Of a DNA stretch of 64,000 nucleotides, positions 41,560-53,279 are shown piece after piece. The stretch spans positions 1 through 64,000 of the forward strand of contig CACLXJ010000004.1 in the NCBI GenBank assembly GCA_902610845.1. The letters are read 5' to 3'. Every line of letters starts with the position of its first letter. The first letter of the stretch is position 1. The notes beneath the pieces were generated by a model. That model ran no database searches. It was not told the DNA's origin and saw only the letters and a list, made by a program, of their open reading frames with translations. The position numbers and the translations under genes are program-made. Source of the DNA: an uncultured Alphaproteobacteria bacterium. GTDB taxonomy: Bacteria > Pseudomonadota > Alphaproteobacteria > HIMB59 > GCA-002718135.

Positions 41560-44500
41560 TATAAATAAAATATTAATAGTAGGTGCAGGCCCTATAGTTA
41601 TTGGTCAGGCTTGTGAATTTGATTATTCGGGTGCTCAGGCATGTAAGTCTCTCAAAGATGAAGGTTATAAAATTGTATTAATTAATTCAAATCCAGCAAC
41701 AATAATGACTGATCCAGAACTAGCTGATCAAACTTATATAGAGCCTATAACTAAAGAATTTGTTGAAAAAATAATCGAAATCGAAAAACCAGATGCTCTT
41801 CTCCCAACTATGGGAGGACAAACTGCTTTAAATGTTTCAATGGAACTTTTTAATAATCATATACTTGAAAAACATGGAGTGAAAATGATTGGAGCTAATC
41901 CAACAGCAATAGAATTAGCTGAGGATAGACAAAAATTTAAAGATGCTATGAAAGAAATTGGTCTAAGCTGTCCTAAAAGTTATGTAGTTAACACTATTGA
42001 AGAGTCAAAAAGGGTAAAAAATGAATTAAATTTACCTCTTGTGATTAGACCAAGTTTTACACTTGGAGGTACTGGTGGTGGTGTTGCCTATGATGATGAG
42101 GGATTTATTGATTTATGTTATAGGGGTTTAAGTGCTAGCCCAACCAATCAAATACTTATTGAAAAATCTGTATCAGGTTGGAAAGAATTTGAGATGGAAG
42201 TTGTTAGAGATAATAAAGATAATTGTATTATTGTTTGCTCAATTGAAAATGTTGATCCAATGGGTGTTCATACTGGAGATAGCATAACAGTAGCACCATC
42301 CTTAACATTAACTGATAAAGAATATCAAATTTTAAGGAATGCTAGCATTAAGGTTCTCAGAAAAATAGGTGTAGATACTGGAGGCTCAAATGTTCAATTT
42401 GCAATTAATCCTGAAGACGGAGAAATTAATGTAATTGAAATGAATCCAAGAGTTAGTAGATCTTCAGCATTAGCATCAAAAGCTACAGGTTTTCCAATAG
42501 CAAAAATTGCTGCAAAATTAGCTGTAGGTTATACTTTGGATGAACTTGAAAATGATATTACTACAACAACACCTGCAAGTTTTGAACCAACTATTGATTA
42601 TGTTGTAACTAAAATTCCAAGATTTACTTTTGAAAAATTTGTTGGTGCTAATTCTGACTTAACGACATCCATGAAATCGGTTGGTGAGGCAATGAGTATA
42701 GGTAGATCTTTTAATGAATCAATCCAAAAGGGGTTTAATTCTCTTGAGTATGGTTTAACTGGTTTTGATAAACCAAAACTTAGCTCATATGATAAAAATA
42801 CAATTTTGAATGAACTTAAAATACAATCTTCTCAACGCTTATTAGTTGTAGGAGAAGCCCTAAGGATTGGATTAACAGTTGATGAAATAAATCAAACTAC
42901 AAAATATGATAAATGGTTTTTATATCAAATTAAATCAATAATTGATTTTGAAAAAATATTAAAAGAAAAAGGCCTCAACAAAGATATAATATTATATGCT
43001 AAGAAAATAGGCTTCTCGGATAGTAAAATCTCATCAATATTAAGTATTAAAGAAAAAGAATTAAGAAAATTTAGAAATAATAACTATATTAATCCTATCT
43101 TCAGACTAGTGGATACTTGTGCAGGTGAATTTAGTTCCAAAACTCCGTATCTTTATTCTACTTACGATTGGAATTTTGAAAATACTAAATTCTGTGAAGC
43201 AAATCCTACATCAAAGGACAAAGTAATAATACTTGGAGGTGGTCCTAACAGAATAGGCCAAGGCATTGAATTTGATTATTGCTGTGTACATGCTGTCTAT
43301 GCATTAAAAGAAAAGGGTATTGAAACAATAATGATAAATTGTAACCCAGAAACAGTTTCAACTGACTATGATACTGCTGATAGACTTTATTTTGAACCAC
43401 TTTCAGCTGAAAGTGTTATTGAAATTTACAATAAAGAAAAAAGTAATGGAAATGTTCTTGGTGTGTTAGTTCAATTTGGAGGTCAGACTCCATTAAAAAT
43501 TGCAAAAGAATTAGAAGAAGCTGGAATAAAAGTTATAGGAACTTCAACTGACGCAATAGATTTAGCTGAAGATAGAGATAGATTCAGTGAAATATTAATG
43601 AAACTAAAAATTGATCAACCAAAAAATGCTTTTGCAAATACTGTAGCTCAAACTTTAGAAAAAGCTGAGGAAATTGGATATCCTGTTTTAGTTAGACCTT
43701 CGTATGTACTTGGAGGAAGAGCCATGCAAATCGCATACGATAAAGATAATTTAGAGTCATTTTCTAATGAAGCTCTTGAAGTTTCTTCAAATAACGTAAT
43801 TTTAATTGATGAGTATCTTGAGAATGCCAAAGAAATAGATGTAGATATAATTAGAGATAAAAATGGAGAAATATTTGTAGCTGGGATTATGGAACACATC
43901 GAAGAGGCAGGAATTCACTCTGGAGATAGTGCTTGTTCCTTACCTCCATACTCAGTCAGTAAAGAAATCCAGAATAAAATAATTGAATGGGTATCAAAAA
44001 TTGCCAATGAAATTAATGTTGTTGGATTAATGAATACTCAATTAGCAATTAAAGATAAAAAAATATATGTTTTAGAAGTAAACCCAAGAGCCAGCAGGAC
44101 GGTACCATTTGTTGCTAAATCAAAAGGTATTCCAGTCGCAAAAATTGCAGCAAAAGTAATGGTTGGGGAAAATCTTAATTCAATTTTGAATGATTATAAA
44201 ATTAATGAATTAAAAAACTTTAATGTAAAAGAATCTGTTTTTCCTTTCAATAAATTTGATGGAGTTGATCTAATATTAGGTCCTGAAATGAAATCTACAG
44301 GAGAAGTTATGGGAATAGATGAAACCTTTTTATCTTCCTATATAAAAAGCCAAATAGCCTGTGGTAATATTCTTCCATCTAAAGGTACAGTATTTATCTC
44401 AATAGATAATGATAATAAAAAGTTCATTATTGAGATAGCACAAAAGTTAAAAGAATTAGATTTTAAACTACTTGCAACTAAAGGGACTGCTGATTACTTA

Positions 44501-44773
44501 AATTCTAATAACATCAAGACAAAAATAGTAAATAAAGTAAAAGAAGGTAATCCTCATGTAGTTGACTCATTAATTAATAATGAAATTCAGCTAGTAATTA
44601 ATACAACAAAAACTCAATCATCTATTAGAGATAGCTATAGTATTAGAAGGACATCGTTAATGTATAATATTCCATATTATACGACAATAGCTGGAGCAAA
44701 AGTTGCTGTAGATGCTATTGAACATATGAAAACTCAGGAATTCACAATAAAAAGTCTTCAAACTATAAATTAA
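41543..44773 (+). CDS. carB: Carbamoyl-phosphate synthase large subunit
   Basis: [30 protein letters not shown]...; ORF start at 41459 lies inside carA and is rejected; 17-nt overlap with carA. Confidence 0.97.
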   Translation: MPKRTDINKILIVGAGPIVIGQACEFDYSGAQACKSLKDEGYKIVLINSNPATIMTDPELADQTYIEPITKEFVEKIIEIEKPDALLPTMGGQTALNVSMELFNNHILEKHGVKMIGANPTAIELAEDRQKFKDAMKEIGLSCPKSYVVNTIEESKRVKNELNLPLVIRPSFTLGGTGGGVAYDDEGFIDLCYRGLSASPTNQILIEKSVSGWKEFEMEVVRDNKDNCIIVCSIENVDPMGVHTGDSITVAPSLTLTDKEYQILRNASIKVLRKIGVDTGGSNVQFAINPEDGEINVIEMNPRVSRSSALASKATGFPIAKIAAKLAVGYTLDELENDITTTTPASFEPTIDYVVTKIPRFTFEKFVGANSDLTTSMKSVGEAMSIGRSFNESIQKGFNSLEYGLTGFDKPKLSSYDKNTILNELKIQSSQRLLVVGEALRIGLTVDEINQTTKYDKWFLYQIKSIIDFEKILKEKGLNKDIILYAKKIGFSDSKISSILSIKEKELRKFRNNNYINPIFRLVDTCAGEFSSKTPYLYSTYDWNFENTKFCEANPTSKDKVIILGGGPNRIGQGIEFDYCCVHAVYALKEKGIETIMINCNPETVSTDYDTADRLYFEPLSAESVIEIYNKEKSNGNVLGVLVQFGGQTPLKIAKELEEAGIKVIGTSTDAIDLAEDRDRFSEILMKLKIDQPKNAFANTVAQTLEKAEEIGYPVLVRPSYVLGGRAMQIAYDKDNLESFSNEALEVSSNNVILIDEYLENAKEIDVDIIRDKNGEIFVAGIMEHIEEAGIHSGDSACSLPPYSVSKEIQNKIIEWVSKIANEINVVGLMNTQLAIKDKKIYVLEVNPRASRTVPFVAKSKGIPVAKIAAKVMVGENLNSILNDYKINELKNFNVKESVFPFNKFDGVDLILGPEMKSTGEVMGIDETFLSSYIKSQIACGNILPSKGTVFISIDNDNKKFIIEIAQKLKELDFKLLATKGTADYLNSNNIKTKIVNKVKEGNPHVVDSLINNEIQLVINTTKTQSSIRDSYSIRRTSLMYNIPYYTTIAGAKVAVDAIEHMKTQEFTIKSLQTIN

Positions 44774-44813
44774 TTTTATTGACTATAAAAAATAAATAAA
44801 TCATCATGAGTTT

Positions 44814-45287
44814 ATGAATAAAATTCCTATGACTTCTGAGGGTTATACAAAATTACAAGATGAATTAAAGAAATTAACCTCTCAAGATAGGCCAAAAATT
44901 ATTGAAGCAATTGCCGAGGCTAGAAGCCACGGGGACTTATCTGAAAATGCAGAATATCAATATGCTAAAGAACAACAAAGTTTAATTGAAGGAAGAATTA
45001 TAGATTTAGAGAGTGCTATTAGCAAAGCAGAGGTAATAGATGTTAAATCTGTTGAAGGTGACGATATTAAATTTGGTGCAACAGTTGAAATAGAAGATGA
45101 TGAAAGTGGAGAAAAACAACAATATCAAATTGTTGGGGAATATGAATCAGATATTGAAAATAAAAAACTTTCAATTACTAGTCCTTTAGCTAGAGGCTTG
45201 ATTGGTAAAACAGTAGAAGACAATGTTGAAATCAATAGTCCAAAAGGTTTAAAAAGTTATACAATACTATCAATAAAATACATTTGA
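44814..45287 (+). CDS. greA: Transcription elongation factor GreA
   Basis: PMTSEGYTKLQDELKKL, IAEARSHGDLSENAEYQYAKEQQ. Confidence 0.97.
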   Translation: MNKIPMTSEGYTKLQDELKKLTSQDRPKIIEAIAEARSHGDLSENAEYQYAKEQQSLIEGRIIDLESAISKAEVIDVKSVEGDDIKFGATVEIEDDESGEKQQYQIVGEYESDIENKKLSITSPLARGLIGKTVEDNVEINSPKGLKSYTILSIKYI

Positions 45288-46237
45288 ATATAGACAATCC
45301 TAAAATTTGGTCATTAACTGATGGTTCACAAGGAATGATAAGTCAGACTAAAGGTCTGGCAAATGAATTGAGTGTAAATATAAAGGAAATTAAAACTGAA
45401 ATAATTTTTCCTTGGAATAAATTACAGCCTGGGATACTTCCTTTTTTTAATTGGATATTTATAAATAAGTTACCAATAGATGAGATACCTGATTTAGTTA
45501 TCAGTTGTGGAAGAAAAAGTGTTTACCTATCAATTTATCTTAAAAAAAAATATCCAAATATTATTAATATTCATATTCAAAACCCAAAAATTTCTTCAAA
45601 AAACTTTTCTTATGTTATAGCTCCAAATCATGATGGTTTATATGGTGACAATATAATTAATTCTTCGGGTGCAATACATCATTTTAAACAATTTAATAAT
45701 TTGAAAAATCATTATGAAATTAAAAAAAAAAATTTAATCACATGTATTATTGGAGGTGAAAATAATCATTATAATTTCTCAAAAGAAAATACTTTAGATC
45801 TTTGTAAAAGAATAAAAAAATTAAAGTCTCATAATAATGAAATTTTAGTTCTTACTTCGAGAAGAACTAATAAAGAAATTAAGCATATTTTGAAAAAAGA
45901 ATTGAGCACTATGTCTACATTATGGCTTGGAGAAGGAAAGAATCCATACGAATTTGCTATTTATAATTCCAGTTATTTTATTATTACTTCTGACTCAACC
46001 TCTATGATTTCTGAAGCAAGTATATCTGGTAAGCCAATTTATGTTTATCAATTACCAATGAAGAGAAAAAGTAAAAGATTTACAAGATTCCATGAAGAAT
46101 TTAAAAAAATGAATATAACAAGAGATTTTAATACTTTAGACAAATTAGAAAATTGGACATATACGAAACTAGAGGAAAGCAAAAGAATTGCTGGAATTAT
46201 AAAAAAAAGAATTATAGAAAGGAAAAATGAATCTTGA
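45284..46237 (+). CDS. ELM1 (DUF1022) family protein, mitochondrial fission ELM1-like
   Basis: IWSLTDGSQGMISQTKGLANEL, PDLVISCGRKS, TSDSTSMISEASISGKPIYVYQL. Confidence 0.85.
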   Translation: MNIDNPKIWSLTDGSQGMISQTKGLANELSVNIKEIKTEIIFPWNKLQPGILPFFNWIFINKLPIDEIPDLVISCGRKSVYLSIYLKKKYPNIINIHIQNPKISSKNFSYVIAPNHDGLYGDNIINSSGAIHHFKQFNNLKNHYEIKKKNLITCIIGGENNHYNFSKENTLDLCKRIKKLKSHNNEILVLTSRRTNKEIKHILKKELSTMSTLWLGEGKNPYEFAIYNSSYFIITSDSTSMISEASISGKPIYVYQLPMKRKSKRFTRFHEEFKKMNITRDFNTLDKLENWTYTKLEESKRIAGIIKKRIIERKNES

Positions 46238-46847
46238 GAACTTAACTCATGTAAATTTTCCCTTTAATCACTGGGTATTTAGTAATTGTTTAGAAGAAGG
46301 CGCATTAGATGAAATTTCCTATAGTAATATTCCGTCAGGAGACAGAATGTACGATGGGACAAGAGCTGCCGATCATACAGGACAGGGAGTTGATGGTAAA
46401 TTAAGACTTTTTATAACAAAAAATAATTGTCAAAATTTTCCATATCTAACAAAATTAATTCATTCTTTACAAAGCAAAGAAATGGTAAATAAAATATCGA
46501 ATATAATTGATAAAAATTTATCAAATTCATACGTCAGATTAGAAATAATAGGAGATAAAAAAGGATTTTGGTTAAAACCACACAAAGATATTTCAGAAAA
46601 ATTAATAACTATGATGGTTTGGGCGAACCCATATAATGAAGCGTCAAATTTGGGTACCGACCTATACGATAAAAATTTTAAATTAGTTAAAACAATTAAA
46701 TATGTTCATAATAGCGGTTATTTTTTTTCTTCAGGGGATGATACTTGGCATGGACTTGAATTAAAAGAAATTCAAAAAGAAAGAAGATGTATTCAAATAA
46801 ATTATGTTACTTTTAATACAGATTGGCCAGTTGAAAAAAGTGCTTAA
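46227..46847 (+). CDS. Putative 2OG-Fe(II) oxygenase-like protein
   Basis: KPHKDISEKLITMMVW (HxD), SGDDTWHGLELKEIQKERRCIQINYV (distal His/Arg). Confidence 0.6.
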   Translation: MNLENLTHVNFPFNHWVFSNCLEEGALDEISYSNIPSGDRMYDGTRAADHTGQGVDGKLRLFITKNNCQNFPYLTKLIHSLQSKEMVNKISNIIDKNLSNSYVRLEIIGDKKGFWLKPHKDISEKLITMMVWANPYNEASNLGTDLYDKNFKLVKTIKYVHNSGYFFSSGDDTWHGLELKEIQKERRCIQINYVTFNTDWPVEKSA

Positions 46848-46864
46848 ATTATTAATTTAATTAT

Positions 46865-47806
46865 ATGACTGAAAAAATAGAAAATGATGTCTTAATTATT
46901 GGCTCTGGACCAGCAGGCTATACTGCTGCAATCTATGCAGCAAGAGCAAATTTAAAACCGCATTTAGTTTCAGGTTTAGAACCAGGAGGTCAGCTAACCA
47001 TCACTACGGATGTAGAAAACTATCCAGGATTTGAAAATGTAATTCAGGGTCCTTGGCTTATGGAACAGATGAAAGAACAAGCAGTAAAAGTAGGAACTAT
47101 CTTTCATAATGATATTGTAACTTCAGTTGATTTTGAAAAAAATCCATTTACTTCCAAAACTGAGTCAGGCAAAGAATTTGTGTCTAAATCGATAATTATT
47201 GCAACAGGCGCTCAGGCTAGATGGCTGAATTTGGAAAGTGAAAAAAAATTTAAAGGATTTGGTATTTCTGCTTGTGCAACTTGCGATGGATTTTTCTTCA
47301 AAGATCAGCAAGTAGCAGTGATTGGTGGAGGTAATAGTGCAGTAGAGGAAGCAATGTTTTTGACTAAATTTGCTTCAAAGGTTTTGTTAATCCATAGAAG
47401 AGATAGTTTACGAGCTGAAAAAATTTTACAAGAAAGACTATTTAACAATGAAAAAATTGAAGTAATTTGGAATAGTAAGGTTTCTGAGTTCGTTGGAGAA
47501 CAAAATCCAAATACTTTAAAAAAGATTATTTTAGAGAACACATTAGACGGCACCAAAACAGCTATAGATGTAAATGGTGCTTTTATAGCCATAGGACATG
47601 ATCCCGCTACTTCACTTTTTATAGATAAGTTAAAAATGGACGAGGAAAATTATATAATTACTAAACCTGATAGTACTGAAACAAGTATTAAGGGAGTCTT
47701 TGCTGCAGGTGATGTAAAAGATAAAATTTATAGGCAGGCTGTAACTGCTGCTGGTATGGGCTGTATGGCTGCTTTAGAGGTTGAAAAATATATAGCGGAA
47801 AATTAA
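46865..47806 (+). CDS. trxB: Thioredoxin-disulfide reductase
   Basis: IIGSGPAGYTAAIYAARA, CATCDGFFFK redox motif, GGGNSAVEEA, GVFAAGDV. Confidence 0.96.
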   Translation: MTEKIENDVLIIGSGPAGYTAAIYAARANLKPHLVSGLEPGGQLTITTDVENYPGFENVIQGPWLMEQMKEQAVKVGTIFHNDIVTSVDFEKNPFTSKTESGKEFVSKSIIIATGAQARWLNLESEKKFKGFGISACATCDGFFFKDQQVAVIGGGNSAVEEAMFLTKFASKVLLIHRRDSLRAEKILQERLFNNEKIEVIWNSKVSEFVGEQNPNTLKKIILENTLDGTKTAIDVNGAFIAIGHDPATSLFIDKLKMDEENYIITKPDSTETSIKGVFAAGDVKDKIYRQAVTAAGMGCMAALEVEKYIAEN

Positions 47807-47932
47807 TTATCCCTGTCTTGCTTTCATTCTGGGATTTTTCTTATTAATTACATAAATCCTACCTTTTCTACGAACGACTTTACAATCCTTATCTCTAGTT
47901 TTGGCAGTTTTTAATGAACATTTAACTTTCAT
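47807..47932 (-). CDS. rpmJ: 50S ribosomal protein L36
   Basis: Not in the supplied ORF track (41 aa): [41 protein letters not shown]; abuts the trxB stop. Confidence 0.95.
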   Translation of the reverse strand: MKVKCSLKTAKTRDKDCKVVRRKGRIYVINKKNPRMKARQG

Positions 47933-47989
47933 AAAAAGCGCTTTAAATTCTGGGATTTGTTTTGTCAAACATATATTGTCTGAATTAAT

Positions 47990-49576
47990 ATGAGAAAGTT
48001 ATCTTACCCAGGAAGATCTAATGTTTTAGCTCAAAATGGTATGGTAGCAACTTCAAATCCATTAAGTTCCATGGTTGCTATTAATGTACTTCAAAAAGGT
48101 GGAAATGCTGTTGATGCTGCTATTGCGGCTTCAGCTGTTCAAGCTGTAGTATGTCCAAGCGCAACTGGAATCGGTGGGGATTGTTTTGCAATTATTTCGA
48201 TGAATGGGAAAAAACCAATTGCTGTAAACGGGTCTGGAATTGCTCCTAAAAGAGCGAATTTACAGTTTTATAAAGATAATAAAATAAAAAATATTGGTTT
48301 AACAAGTCCGCATTCAATCACTATTCCTGGGGCAGTTCATGCATGGTGTTCTATGCATGAAAAATTTGGAAGAATTGATTTTAATGAAGTTTTAAATGGT
48401 GCAGAAAATTTTGCTAAAAAAGGATTTCCTGTTCATGAAGTTGAAGCTATTGCATGGAAAGAAAATGAAAAAAAACTTAAAAAAAATTCTAATTCTAAAA
48501 GATTATTTTTAAATAAAAATCTAAGTTATAGTTATGGTGAAGTTTTTAAGAATATTCCTTTAGCAAATACTTTAAGAATCATCTCAAAAAATAAAATTAA
48601 AGGATTTTATCAAAGTGAAATAACTAAGGACATGGTTAAGACACTAAATAAACTTGGAGGACTGCATACAGAAGAAGATTTCTATAATCAAAAAACGTTA
48701 TTTTCAAAAACAATAACAAATTCATATAGAAATTTAAAAATTCATCAATGCCCCTTAAATAGTCCTGGATTAGTTGTTTTGATGATGATGGCAATGACTG
48801 AGAAATTAAATATCAAAAAATACCATCCTTCAAGTTTTGAAAGATATCATCTTCAAGCTGAAATTTCAAAAATATGTTTTGAGGTTAAGGAAACAATATT
48901 TGGTGATCCTAATTTTAATAATATAAATATAAAAGATTATTTAAGAAATGAATATATAAGCTCTTTATGTTCTAGAATAAATAAAAATAAAATTTATTCT
49001 TCAAAAAAAGGCTATGTAACTTCTCACCCTGAAACAATATATTTAAGTGTTGTAGATAGAGATTTGAATTCAGTATCATTTATAAATTCAATATGTCATG
49101 GTTTTGGAAGTGGAATTACAAGTAATAAAACAGGAATTCTTTTTCAAAATAGAGGTGTAAATTTCAGATTAGAAGATGGTCACCCCAACTCAATTGATAG
49201 TCATAAAAGACCACTTCATACAATAATCCCTGGGCTAATAACTAATAAGAATGATGAAACACTGTATTCTTATGGAGTTATGGGAGGACAATATCAACCA
49301 ATTGGTCAGTCTCATTTAATTCAAAATATAATCGACTATAACATGACAGTACAAGAAGGCTTGGATTTACCTAGAGCTTTTGCTCTAAATGGTCTCTTAA
49401 ATGTTGAGAATTCATTAGATGATAAAATTGTAAAAAAATTAAAGAATATTGGTCATAAAATTAAAATAAATAAAAATGCTATTGGCGGTGGTCAATGTAT
49501 AAAAATAGATAGAAAAAATGGAGTGCTTATTGGCGGGTCAGATCCACGAAAGGATGGTATGGCAATAGGTTACTAA
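47990..49576 (+). CDS. ggt: Gamma-glutamyltransferase family protein
   Basis: [62 protein letters not shown] nucleophile region; GGQCIKID...GGSDPRKDG. Confidence 0.92.
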   Translation: MRKLSYPGRSNVLAQNGMVATSNPLSSMVAINVLQKGGNAVDAAIAASAVQAVVCPSATGIGGDCFAIISMNGKKPIAVNGSGIAPKRANLQFYKDNKIKNIGLTSPHSITIPGAVHAWCSMHEKFGRIDFNEVLNGAENFAKKGFPVHEVEAIAWKENEKKLKKNSNSKRLFLNKNLSYSYGEVFKNIPLANTLRIISKNKIKGFYQSEITKDMVKTLNKLGGLHTEEDFYNQKTLFSKTITNSYRNLKIHQCPLNSPGLVVLMMMAMTEKLNIKKYHPSSFERYHLQAEISKICFEVKETIFGDPNFNNINIKDYLRNEYISSLCSRINKNKIYSSKKGYVTSHPETIYLSVVDRDLNSVSFINSICHGFGSGITSNKTGILFQNRGVNFRLEDGHPNSIDSHKRPLHTIIPGLITNKNDETLYSYGVMGGQYQPIGQSHLIQNIIDYNMTVQEGLDLPRAFALNGLLNVENSLDDKIVKKLKNIGHKIKINKNAIGGGQCIKIDRKNGVLIGGSDPRKDGMAIGY

Positions 49577-49577
49577 C

Positions 49578-50615
49578 CTACACTTTTCCAAAAGTGTCAT
49601 TATACTGATTATTTACTCTCACAAATGTAGTACACTTACTAAGCTGCTTCAATGATGCAGCGCCAACGTATGTACAACTACTTCGTACACCTCCAAGAAT
49701 ATCTCTAATTGTACTATCTAGCGAATTCTTCATTTGTATTTTAACTTTTTTACCTTCAGATGATCTATAGTTTGCAAGACCACCATAATGTTTCTCATTT
49801 GCTTCTTCAGAACTTGATCCATAAAACTCGATAAATTTACTTCCATTTTCCACAATTATATCACCACCACCTTCCTTATGACCTGCTAACATTCCGCCAA
49901 GCATAACAAAGTCTGCACCAGCACCAAATCCTTTTGCAACATCACCAGGACAAGTACATCCTCCATCAGCGATAATATGCGCTCCTAATCCATGTGCTGC
50001 GTCAGCACATTCCATTACAGCGCTAAGTTGTGGATACCCTACTCCTGTTTGTATTCTAGTGGTACATACACTTCCAGGACCAATACCAACTTTAACAATA
50101 TCCGCCCCACTTAATACTAATTCCTGAGTCATATCTGCAGTAACAACATTACCTGCAATAATAGTTTTTTTTGGATATTTTTTTCTTACTTCTGAAACAA
50201 AATTACTAAAATTTTCTGAATAACCATTTGCAACATCAATACAGATAAATTTAAATTTTGGATATATTTTTAAAATTGAATTTAACCTATTGTAACTGTC
50301 TTTACTTGTACCGCAACTAAGAGCGATTGAATCAAAGAAAATATTTTTTTTATAAATAGTTCCTATTTGATTAATATCATGCTGTTTTGTTAAAGCAGTC
50401 ATTAGTTTGTTAGAACTTAGTTTTTTTGCAACATCTATTTCACCAACACCATCCATATTAGAGGCTATTATTGGAATTCCTTTCCATGATGATCTTGAGT
50501 GTTTAAAAATATATTTTCTATTCAAATCAACATCTTTCCTACTTTTTAAAGTACTTCTCTTTGGTCTAAAAAGGACATCTGAGTAGTCAAGTTTTATTTC
50601 TTCTTCGATTCTCAT
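49578..50615 (-). CDS. guaC: GMP reductase
   Basis: [77 protein letters not shown]. Confidence 0.93.
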   Translation of the reverse strand: MRIEEEIKLDYSDVLFRPKRSTLKSRKDVDLNRKYIFKHSRSSWKGIPIIASNMDGVGEIDVAKKLSSNKLMTALTKQHDINQIGTIYKKNIFFDSIALSCGTSKDSYNRLNSILKIYPKFKFICIDVANGYSENFSNFVSEVRKKYPKKTIIAGNVVTADMTQELVLSGADIVKVGIGPGSVCTTRIQTGVGYPQLSAVMECADAAHGLGAHIIADGGCTCPGDVAKGFGAGADFVMLGGMLAGHKEGGGDIIVENGSKFIEFYGSSSEEANEKHYGGLANYRSSEGKKVKIQMKNSLDSTIRDILGGVRSSCTYVGAASLKQLSKCTTFVRVNNQYNDTFGKV

Positions 50616-50677
50616 AAATACATTCGCATATTTGTATTAAATAATTTAGAAATTAAAACAAATATAAATTGTTATCT

Positions 50678-51559
50678 ATGAACTTAAATACGTTAATAAA
50701 TGCAAATAAAAGAAGGTTTGATATTAAATTTAAAAAACTTTTAAAAAATAAGCTAGACAAATCAAGTTTATCAAATGCAATCTTTTATGGCTCTATGAAC
50801 GGAGGAAAAAGAATAAGGCCATTTTTAGTAATGGAGTCTGCAAAAATAGCAAAAATTTCATCAAATGATGCCTTTGTCATAGCCTCATGTATTGAATGTA
50901 TACATTCGTACTCCTTAATTCACGATGATTTACCATCAATGGATGATGATGATTACAGAAGAGGTAAATTAAGTACTCATAAAAAATTTAATGAAGCTAC
51001 TGCAATTTTAGCAGGAGATGCTTTACATGATTTAGCATTTGAATTGATCTCAGGAAATTTTAAAAATAAAAATGTTATTTCTAGATTAAATTTAATAAAT
51101 TATCTTTCTTTGTGTATTGGACATAAAGGATTAGCTCTTGGTCAAGCTTTAGATTTAGAATATGAAAATAAAAAGTTAACTAAAAATAAAATTTTAGATA
51201 TGTATTCTAGAAAAACTGGCAAGTTATTTGAATTCTCTTTTTCTGCACCTTTTATATTAAAAGATAAAAGTAAAATAGATATTCAATTTGCAAAAGATTA
51301 TGGAATGTTATTTGGTTTAATATTTCAAATTATAGATGACTTAATCGATGAAATTGGAACTTTTAAGAAAATTGGAAAAACACCAGGTAAAGATGTTGAG
51401 CAAGGCAAAAGTACCTTACTAAAATTAATTGGTGAAAAACAAGTTACTGATTTATGTAATAATAAAATTAATACTTTTATAAAAAAATATAAAAATAAAA
51501 TAAGTCAAAACCCTATACTAATAGAAATGCTAGAATTTGGAATGGATCGACTAAATTAA
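50678..51559 (+). CDS. ispA: Polyprenyl (farnesyl) diphosphate synthase
   Basis: GGKRIRPFLV, HSYSLIHDDLPSMDDDDYRRGKLSTHKKFNEA, GLIFQIIDDLID; ATG at 50678 preferred to TTG at 50669. Confidence 0.93.
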   Translation: MNLNTLINANKRRFDIKFKKLLKNKLDKSSLSNAIFYGSMNGGKRIRPFLVMESAKIAKISSNDAFVIASCIECIHSYSLIHDDLPSMDDDDYRRGKLSTHKKFNEATAILAGDALHDLAFELISGNFKNKNVISRLNLINYLSLCIGHKGLALGQALDLEYENKKLTKNKILDMYSRKTGKLFEFSFSAPFILKDKSKIDIQFAKDYGMLFGLIFQIIDDLIDEIGTFKKIGKTPGKDVEQGKSTLLKLIGEKQVTDLCNNKINTFIKKYKNKISQNPILIEMLEFGMDRLN

Positions 51560-51966
51560 AAATGTACTATTTTTTTTGCTAGATATAATCCAGATGTAGC
51601 TGAAACAGCTGTCAATGAACCACCCCAGACCATATCTACGAAAGTAACTGTTGGTGACCATCCTTTTAGTACTGCCATATTTGTTAAGTTATATGTGCCA
51701 TATGCAACCAAACCAAATATGAAGCCAGTGTACAATGTTTTCATTAAGTCACCAGAAACAACACAAGGTTGAATTACAACCAATGCGATACCAAATACAT
51801 ATATTATGTAAAAAAGAGCAGCAGCCCACATTACAGGCTTATCAGCTAATAAATTACCTATTAGTGGTCTATAAAAAGACTTTGTAGCGAAGCTTAACCA
51901 AATTACGTCGATTATTAAGAAAATCAGTGAAGCAATTAGCGTGGCTACTAGTAAACATTTGAACAT
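51556..51966 (-). CDS. DUF2177 family membrane protein
   Basis: LIIDVIWLSFATKSFYRPLIGNLL...GFIFGLVAYGTYNLTNMAVLKGWS...DMVWGG. Confidence 0.85.
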   Translation of the reverse strand: MFKCLLVATLIASLIFLIIDVIWLSFATKSFYRPLIGNLLADKPVMWAAALFYIIYVFGIALVVIQPCVVSGDLMKTLYTGFIFGLVAYGTYNLTNMAVLKGWSPTVTFVDMVWGGSLTAVSATSGLYLAKKIVHF

Positions 51967-52020
51967 ATTTTATAGATATATCATATTATTAAATTTCAAG
52001 AATATTTATTTAAATTTCTA

Positions 52021-52095
52021 TGGTGGGTGTGACAGGGATTGAACCTGTGACCCCTGCCGTGTCGAGGCAGTGCTCTACCGCTGAGCTACACACCC
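52021..52095 (-). tRNA. tRNA-Val (GAC), CCA encoded, C at position 33
   Basis: GGGTGTG TA GCTC AGCGGTA GAGC A CTGCC TCGACAC GGCAG GGGTC ACAGG TTCAATC CCTGT CACACCC ACCA. Confidence 0.92.
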
Positions 52096-52317
52096 AAGAA
52101 GTTTTATTTTATAAAAATATAATATTTGAAATATAATGACTTTTAAAGTTAAAGCAATAATTGAAAAATTGTATGAAATTTTTAAATTATACTTAATTTA
52201 ACCTTTTTTAATCATTAATTAAGTAAATAAATTATAAACATATTGATCAATTTTTTATTAAATAATATTCAGAGTTTAGAATTATTCATGCAATTGAATA
52301 TTAATATTAGGAGATAA

Positions 52318-52818
52318 ATGAAGGTAAAAAAAAACAATTTTACAGAAAATGAAATCTCTAAAGCTCTAAAAATTTATAATTATTTTATTGAAAATTCATT
52401 CTCTAATTTTGAAGAAAAAAAATTAACTAAATTAAAATTTAATTTACTATTAAAAAAAATTAAAAAAAATAAATTACCATTTATTTTAGCAATTAAAGAA
52501 AATGAAGTTATTGGATTAGCCTTTGTAAATAAATTTAGAGAAAAAAGTGGATATAGATTTTCTTATGAACATTCAATCTATGTTGATCCAGATTTCATTA
52601 ATAATGGTTATGGTAATAAGATACTAAGAGAACTTGTTAAAATATGTAAAAAAATTTCAAATATTAAAAATTTGATAGCAGTGATCGGTGGAAAAAATAA
52701 TTTTGCTTCAATAAAAATACATAAAAATAATGGATTTCAATATATTGGGACTATAAAGAAAGCTGGTTTTAAAAAAAATAAGTGGGTTGATTCTATTTAT
52801 ATGCAAAAAAGGTTATGA
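52318..52818 (+). CDS. GNAT family N-acetyltransferase
   Basis: EHSIYVDPDFINNGYGNKILRELVKICK, FASIKIHKNNGFQYIGTIKKAGFK. Confidence 0.88.
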   Translation: MKVKKNNFTENEISKALKIYNYFIENSFSNFEEKKLTKLKFNLLLKKIKKNKLPFILAIKENEVIGLAFVNKFREKSGYRFSYEHSIYVDPDFINNGYGNKILRELVKICKKISNIKNLIAVIGGKNNFASIKIHKNNGFQYIGTIKKAGFKKNKWVDSIYMQKRL

Positions 52819-53279
52819 AAAAAGTAAACACTAACAATTTTAAAAATACACTTAGTAAGTTTTCAACAGGAGTTACAGTTGTATGTGTTAAAAATAATAA
52901 TTCAATATATGGGAAAACTGTTAACTCATTTAATTCTTTATCTCTTAACCCTCCTATGGTTCTGTTTTCTTTAGGTAATTACTCGTCCTCAATAAAACAG
53001 TTTTCAAAAACTAAATTTTTATCAATAAATATTCTATCTAATAAACAAAAAAAATTATCTGACAATTTTGCTTTAACTGCGCCTAATTTAGAAGATATAA
53101 AATTTATCGAAGGGAAAAATAAAACAGTAATTATACCAAACTGTATAGCAAATCTTGAATGTAAGTTAATGGATAAAATAAAAAAAGGCGACCACATAAT
53201 ATTTATATGTAAGATATTAGAATTACAATCTAACGATAAATTGAAACCACTTTTATATTTTAATTCAAAATATTTCTAG
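52815..53279 (+). CDS. Flavin reductase-domain protein
   Basis: FKNTLSKFSTGVTVVCVKN...GKTVNSFNSLSLNPPMVLFSLGNYSSS. Confidence 0.88.
   Translation: MKKVNTNNFKNTLSKFSTGVTVVCVKNNNSIYGKTVNSFNSLSLNPPMVLFSLGNYSSSIKQFSKTKFLSINILSNKQKKLSDNFALTAPNLEDIKFIEGKNKTVIIPNCIANLECKLMDKIKKGDHIIFICKILELQSNDKLKPLLYFNSKYF

Noticed and set aside
52096-52317. Long AT-rich gap upstream of the GNAT gene as a possible ncRNA/riboswitch
   Set aside because: No GC-rich stems or recognisable riboswitch core; only A/T runs.
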